From contig NC_063155.1 of NCBI RefSeq assembly GCF_020921035.1, positions 24,297,294-24,361,293 of the forward strand: a stretch of 64,000 bases of DNA, read 5' to 3'. A program made the position numbers and the translations under genes. Position 1 is the first letter of the stretch; every line of letters starts with the position of its first letter. Shown piece by piece: positions 58,621 through 64,000 of the stretch. This DNA comes from Rhodamnia argentea. Taxonomy: Eukaryota; Streptophyta; Magnoliopsida; Myrtales; Myrtaceae. The notes under the pieces were generated by a model. It saw only the letters and a list, made by a program, of their open reading frames with translations, ran no database searches and was not told the origin of the DNA.

Positions 58621-59992
58621 AAGTGCCATGATTTTTTTTTTTCATTCTCTCTGCTCTCGCAGTGCTAAAAGCTGAGACTGACTGAGACTCTCTCTCTCTC
58701 TTCTTGTTCAGCTTTTCCTCCATTTGGCCAAGCACTCGCCGCGTGACCCCGAAGGCTTTACGCTCCGGTAAGATCCCCTCTCCCGGAAAAGCTCTTTCCC
58801 GATCTGTTTCTTCTCGGGATTGAGGCGCGACGGACGGCGAGCGGTTCCTGTTTCGCCGCGATTTCTGTCTTCTTCTTCGATTTTTTACCCCCCTCCCAAC
58901 CCCCCCTCTTTTTGCCACTTTAGTTAGGAGAACTAAATCTATGGAGAGAGAGAGAGAGAGTAATGATGAGCGAGGTTGCTAAATCTGGCGAAGCGTCCGA
59001 GTTAGATGGAAACATTGGCGAGCCGCGTGAGCGGGAGTGAGTTCGGATTAGGTGTTCAGAGGGGGAAAAAAAAAGGTTGCCGTTCGGCTCTTTTTTCTTT
59101 TTGGTTTGGCCTTATCGTTTTCCATCTTATCATTTCTGAGCTGCGAAAACGGCAGCGTTTGCTCGGGTTGAAAGATCCTTTCTTGGAATCTGCAAAACAA
59201 AAAAAAGAAGCGCAGAGAAAAGGACCGCTGTGCTTTTCTTCTTCTTCTTCTTCTTCTTCTTCTTCTTCTGTTTTTGTCTATTGACTGTGTGATCAAAATC
59301 GTGCGGTAGAGTCGTGCCAGTGATGTTTCGAGAGCATGGACGAGCGGAAGGATCTGTTTCCGGTTCGGTTTTGTTGCTCCGTTGCGTTAATTTTTCATGC
59401 GGTGTTTTCTGTGCGATCCCTGACGGAGAAACGGTAGGTAAATACGAGGGGAGTTGTGTTTGGTCATCGCCGAGGAATCAATTGCTGTTTTACCACTCGG
59501 AGAGATGGGATTGCTCTTTGCTGTTGTGGTTTGAGGTTGACCATCTTTCCTTGTTGTTTTTTGCGGTTGATTGAGAAATTCTGGGACGACCGGTGACCGG
59601 TTCGTGTTTCGTTCCATTAGATGTCTGTGATGGTCGTCAACGTTTCTCCAATTGAAGACTTTGATTCTTTATAGGTGTGTCGTCAGCAGCAGCTGCGATT
59701 CCCGATCGGGTTGAAGAATAAGCATCTTGCACCTTTGATATGGTTATGGGAGCTAACCGTGTTCTGATGTTTTTAAACATCTGCTTCGGTGCTTCCCGTT
59801 TGTTTGACCATTTTTTAGTACCTCTGATACGCTAATTTCCTGCAAATACATGAACTTTTGCTTGGTTTCCTGCTGTTTTTTTTTTTTTTCCCCTCACGAA
59901 AGAGACGGTTAATCATGTATAGGCTAATGGATGTAGATCTGGCGCCTGTTGCTATTCCATCCATCAATAGGAGGTTACGGTGAAAGAAGTTG
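58621..59992 (+). promoter_or_regulatory. Probable 5' leader with intron of the SPL gene
   Basis: A good donor, CTCCG/GTAAGATC, has its GT at 58768. Downstream is a long T-rich tract (59871-59892) with AG acceptor candidates at about 59915 and 59970. This suggests a noncoding first exon ending at 58767 and a leader intron of about 1.15-1.2 kb. Within are a (TTC)n run (59237-59269) and (GA)n near 58944-58960. Exact splice points are uncertain. Confidence 0.45.
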
Positions 59993-62900
59993 ATGAGCGC
60001 AATTTCACTGATGGAGTGGAATGCGAAACCTCCTTTGCCATGGGATTGGGAAAATGTCATGGTGTTCAATTCAAAAGCAACTGAAACCTCCAAGCCACTG
60101 CGGGCAACTGATTGGGATATTGTGGCAGAGGAACTGATTGACCCTGGATCCTTATTTCTGTATGAGAATGGTGGTGGCAGCAGCAGTTGTACCAGCATTG
60201 ATCCGGGTTACACTTCTGTGTCTAAGAGCTCGAAATCAGCTTCTGTCAATTCTTCATCTACAGAAGAATTGAAAATCTCGAAATTCTCTGTGGAGGCTCA
60301 TGAAGGTTTTTCTCTGCAAAGTAGCAAGAAAGATTTGGCAATGAATGAATTTTCTGGAAAGTCACCAGCAGTTGAGTCTTCAGTCTGCTCTGGTGAGCCA
60401 TTGCTCAGTCTAAAGCTCGGAAAAAGAATATATTTTGAACATGCTGTTGACAAGGACCATGTGAAGACCCCAGACCTTCCTTTGGTCGTGAAATCACCTG
60501 ATACTCCAGCAAAGAGAAACAAGTCCAACTGTCTGGGCACTCCCCCACGGTGCCAAGTTGAAGGCTGTAACCTTGACCTCTCTTCAGCTAAAGATTACCA
60601 CCGCAAGCACAGAGTTTGTGAGAGTCACTCTAAATGCCCTAAGGTCATTGTCAATGGTGTAGAGCGTCGGTTTTGTCAGCAATGCAGCAGGTAAAGCTTC
60701 TTATGGTCTTCGGATAGTGAGTAAAAGACATTAAGAAGTGACCGATTTTTCTTTTTCTTATGCCTCTGTAGCGATCACTTGTATTTAGTCCTAAGTGCAG
60801 AAGCAGCTATAGCATGACATATGAATGTATCGACTCTATCAATAACAAGAAAAAAGTAATAATTCAGTATCAAATGGTTTGGGATTAACTGACTACTTAA
60901 TTTCTAACCTCAAGGTTTCATGGGCTATCTGAATTTGATGAAAAGAAGCGCAGCTGTCGCAAGCGCCTATCCGATCACAATGCTAGACGTCGCAAGCCCC
61001 AGCCAGATGTGGCCCAGTTGAATCCAGCTAGACTGTCTGCACTATTTTATGGTACTGCAATATATGCTTTAGGTATTTCTGTTGCATTGTCATTTCGACC
61101 CGTCTACTATAAGTGGAATCTGATTGTCCTTCAGATCATTATTGTCCAAATGGTTGAGTACATTGTTTTGACTCCGTTGTATGACCAGTGACCGCGTTAA
61201 AATATTTTCCTGTTTTAAGGGCATGGCCTTTTCAGGAAAGCTTCCTAAGCCGTCACTTGTATTGCTCGTATTTCTGTCAACGTAACATAGAAACTGCATT
61301 CATTTTGAAGCTTTTCACTCTGTCGTATGATCTTTGACTTTGTTTCAGATTTTATTTCCTCTGCTTGACGGCCCCTTTCTTTTGGAAGATTTCGGAAGCA
61401 TCACTTCCACTACTGTTTATTTTCTTGAGTAGATGCCAAATTCACACGGAAACTCTCTGGTGTTGCTATTGGTTTGGAGTATATGATTGAGATATTAACT
61501 GTGATGAGCTTACCGAGTGCAGTGTAAGCTAACATGAGAATATTGTTACAATGGTCCCCTTATCCTTTATAGTATAATAAATACTACTAACTTTGGATAG
61601 TTCCTGCATCCCTCTAGTGGAAAGCTCTATCCTGCTTGAAATTGAGTTTGGATGGCCTAAGTGAATATGTGCTCTCCCAGAGTCCTTTTGTCATTGATTG
61701 GCCCCAGATGTGGGACTTCAGATCAGTAGTTTATAGTGCTACTTCCAATCTAATAGGATAGAAGTCTATGAACTTTTAACTACAACTCATTTTGATGAAG
61801 ATATTGAACTTAACCTGGATTGCGATAATAGTTGATATTGGCACTGATTTCAGTTGGATGTTGAAGATTTAATCTATCACCTATTCTTCTATCTCCAATA
61901 CTGATGTGCTGTGCAGAAGGACCCTGTGTCCCCTTTTCATCTTATGTCGTCCGCATGATCTTCGTTTGATTGAGCTTGCATCAATAAGATGGCAAGTGCT
62001 AGATAAATTGGGTAGAGTCAAACGCATCCAAGCACCTTTGTCTTCAACGCCACATGCCATGCACGAGGTTACATTGGTTTTGTTCCTTGCATAAATATGA
62101 CATGCTATCTGTACATATTTATCCAGGTGGGCTGCAGCAGTTGAATCCAGTCTTGAGCAGAGGTCCAGCTATCCACACCAGGTCTGCTGATAGTATGAAA
62201 TGGGCTGACACACAGGCTACTAAGCTCATGGAGAAAGGTCCGAAGCTTCCAATTATCAGAGGTGTTGGTGAGTGTATCACTATCCCAAGCAATGTGATAT
62301 CAGACACCCTCAAGTCCACTGGATTGGGGAAAGGTCGTGACGAACTTCTATTATTGAAAGGCATGCCAGTCAAAACTATTGGTGGAGGTATGATTTGCTA
62401 TATTTTTGTTCTTTACAACTAAGCAAGGTAGCTTTTATTTTGTAAATTAGAGATGATCTAGCTGAATGCACTATCAATAGATTTTCCAAACTATGTTCCT
62501 TATTTGACATTAATGTGGTCTGTTAATGGAAAGAGATCACTATTCCTCAGATCAGTTGGATTTGCTCTGCATTTGCACTTAAACCTTACACATTCTCAGC
62601 AGACCATATTTATGATTTTGATTCGACAGAACTTGCACGCTTGCTCTGGCAACTTGTTTCTACTCAAAGCTTTTTTGTCAGTATCTTTAGATTAGAGTTC
62701 TGTTAATTTTCAGATAGCTTTTCTAAATTTGTTTTTGCCATGAAGCTGCTTAGATGATTGAGGAGCTTCACATTCACACTGTTTGATATGGGACTGCACA
62801 GATTAATGCATGCATGGTCTCAAAGTTATGTGAAAAGTCATGAGTGCTACTTAGATATAGTTTGAATGTGACAGTCGTACTAAAATTATTCGAGCAGTTG

Positions 62901-63313
62901 TGTTTCCTTCCCCATATTTGTGACTGGACTTGCTACTTTTGACAGGTTTAGGGGAATCTCTGGCATCTCCCAATTTGGACGTATCACAAAGCATTCAACG
63001 TGCTCTCTCTCTTCTGTCAACTGATTCTCATGATCCAATTAGACAAAAATGCACGCCACATGAGCATTTTGTTCATGCAAATAACAATTGCATGAGCGCA
63101 GATCAGCCAGCGATGTATGCCTTTGGCCAAAGCTCAAGGCTGGCTTCATCTGGATACTGGCAAGCTGAACAGCAGCCGAAGCAAGCCCAGACACACATCT
63201 TGAATCCTCGCAACGAGAGCAGCATCATCAACTTTGGCGGCAACGGTGTGCAAGAGTGCCTACTCTCGGAGGCACGGCAAGAATTTAGCTTCGATTCCGT
63301 CCAACTGAACTGA
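59993..63313 (+). CDS. SPL2: SQUAMOSA promoter-binding-like protein, SPL2/10/11 clade, 4 coding exons, 487 aa
   Basis: Nuclear SBP-box transcription factor that binds GTAC-core sites and promotes the adult and reproductive phase. Coding exons: 59993-60690, 60915-61051, 62127-62387, 62946-63313, all in frame. The N-terminus [19 protein letters not shown] (from residue 7) and [14 protein letters not shown] are hallmarks of SPL2/10/11. The SBP domain (about 187-262) starts [20 protein letters not shown] and continues [30 protein letters not shown], with the basic nuclear-localisation segment [17 protein letters not shown] (244-260). The intron splits the SBP domain after FCQQCSR, as in the family. 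The last exon has a full miR156 site and the ASSGYWQ motif. The start at 59993 is the first ATG after a TTG in frame; residue 8 (MEW) could be an alternative start and would give a more typical family N-terminus. Confidence 0.93.
63000..63019 (+). promoter_or_regulatory. miR156 target site in the SPL coding sequence
   Basis: The 20 nt GTGCTCTCTCTCTTCTGTCA are the standard plant miR156/157 target sequence, here encoding part of RALSLLS (about residues 384-390). Established knowledge: miR156 cleaves SPL2, SPL10 and SPL11 transcripts at this position and so delays the vegetative phase change. By inference this gene is under the same control. Confidence 0.95.
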
Positions 63314-64000
63314 CTGCGTGTGGGCGTTTGAAACTGCATTTTCAGGTGAGCGAAATGCAGTCACGTGCAGATTTACCTCCTGTGGGGACAATGCAGGGCC
63401 ATTGCTAATCTAGAGCTACGCTAAGCCATATTTGCAGGTAATTGCAGCATGCGGTCATCTTTCTTGTGCCGGCGCTGTCCATCCAGCTCCATTTTCTCAG
63501 GTCAGACTTGGTGATGGGGTGAAGAATAAATGGTTGGGAAGCTCCTTCGGCTATCAAGTGACCTAAATGCGCGGATTCCATGAAACCTCATGTAAAAAAG
63601 GAAAAAGCCGTGGCTGACATGTCTGGTACTCTCGACGTTTGCAAATGTTGGCACTTGCTAAGCACTTTTTGCTTGGAGAAGACTGCTCGAATTGTAACTT
63701 GCTATGATTGTGCTTGCGCTTGGTAGAGTCTTAATTTTATATTTTTGTATGGTTTTATTTATCTCGCGGAAACTCAAAATCATTTGAAAATTTGTTTTCA
63801 AAAAAGTGATCTCTTTTAGTGGTCGATATGATTAGCCAACGGAAAATTTTAACTATTTTTGTGAATGAAGAAATTATTTTTTGTTTATTTATTTTTCTAA
63901 ATGATATAAGAGATCACTTTTAAGGATATGCATTTTAAGATATTCATTTTTTCGCAAAATAAATAGAGCCTGGAATAGTGGGGGCATGGATGGTGGAATG
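63314..64000. other. SPL 3' region and downstream AT-rich spacer
   Basis: It contains the 3' untranslated region, perhaps to about 63740. After that is an AT-rich stretch with the dispersed wording GGAAAATTTTAACT and AAGAGATCAC, seen in other spacers of the window. No gene starts before the window ends. Confidence 0.45.

Noticed and set aside
58346-58918. 190-codon minus-strand open frame
   Set aside because: Its sequence is mostly a translation of (GA)n/(CT)n and A/T runs, and it overlaps the SPL leader and promoter. It is a low-complexity artefact.
59990-59992. Upstream TTG start of the SPL protein
   Set aside because: A TTG start is not expected in a plant nuclear gene. The next codon is ATG at 59993.

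Overview
The window is nuclear DNA of a flowering plant, almost certainly a woody eudicot. It holds widely spaced intron-containing genes whose best matches are angiosperm families: a FLOWERING LOCUS C-type MADS-box gene, cytokinin receptor AHK3, NTF2, RAMP4, ACOS5 and an SBP-box/SPL gene with a miR156 site. The spacers are AT-rich and full of decayed transposable elements. The spacer repeats look Myrtaceae-like to me, but that is an impression and not a demonstrated assignment.

Layout from left to right: (1) 1-3.5 kb: repeats, probably part of an LTR element, and a small hAT-type element. (2) 3.7-14.7 kb, + strand: a complete 7-exon FLC-like MADS gene with a 7.1 kb first intron and one probable GC-AG intron. 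Just downstream is a minus-strand promoter-like segment pointing back at it. (3) 16-20.5 kb: repeats, including a plastid atpB fragment. (4) 20.9-28.2 kb: a small membrane protein (+), two DUF3339 genes in head-to-tail order (-), and a second unrecognised membrane-anchored protein (+). (5) 28.9-31 kb (-): NTF2 in two exons, apparently joined across a GC-AG intron. (6) 32.5-37.9 kb (-): AHK3 in ten exons, 1039 aa. (7) 38-50.2 kb: a gene-poor block with two more hAT-type elements. (8) 50.4-51.8 kb (+): RAMP4. (9) 52-54.6 kb: local direct and inverted repeats and a 1.3 kb hAT-type element. (10) 55.1-57.4 kb (+): ACOS5-type acyl-CoA synthetase in six exons. (11) 58.6-63.3 kb (+): an SPL2/10/11-clade SBP-box gene.

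There are no operons and each gene stands alone. Several belong to developmental timing and reproduction (FLC-like, cytokinin receptor, miR156-regulated SPL, pollen-wall ACOS5), but nothing in the sequence links them functionally. Exon boundaries were placed by hand from splice signals, unbroken frame and remembered family alignments. For AHK3, ACOS5, RAMP4, NTF2, the SPL gene and the MADS gene every junction closes in frame. The most interesting signals are four non-autonomous hAT-like elements with a consistent target-site pattern, two apparent GC-AG introns, and the possible antisense promoter behind the FLC-like gene.
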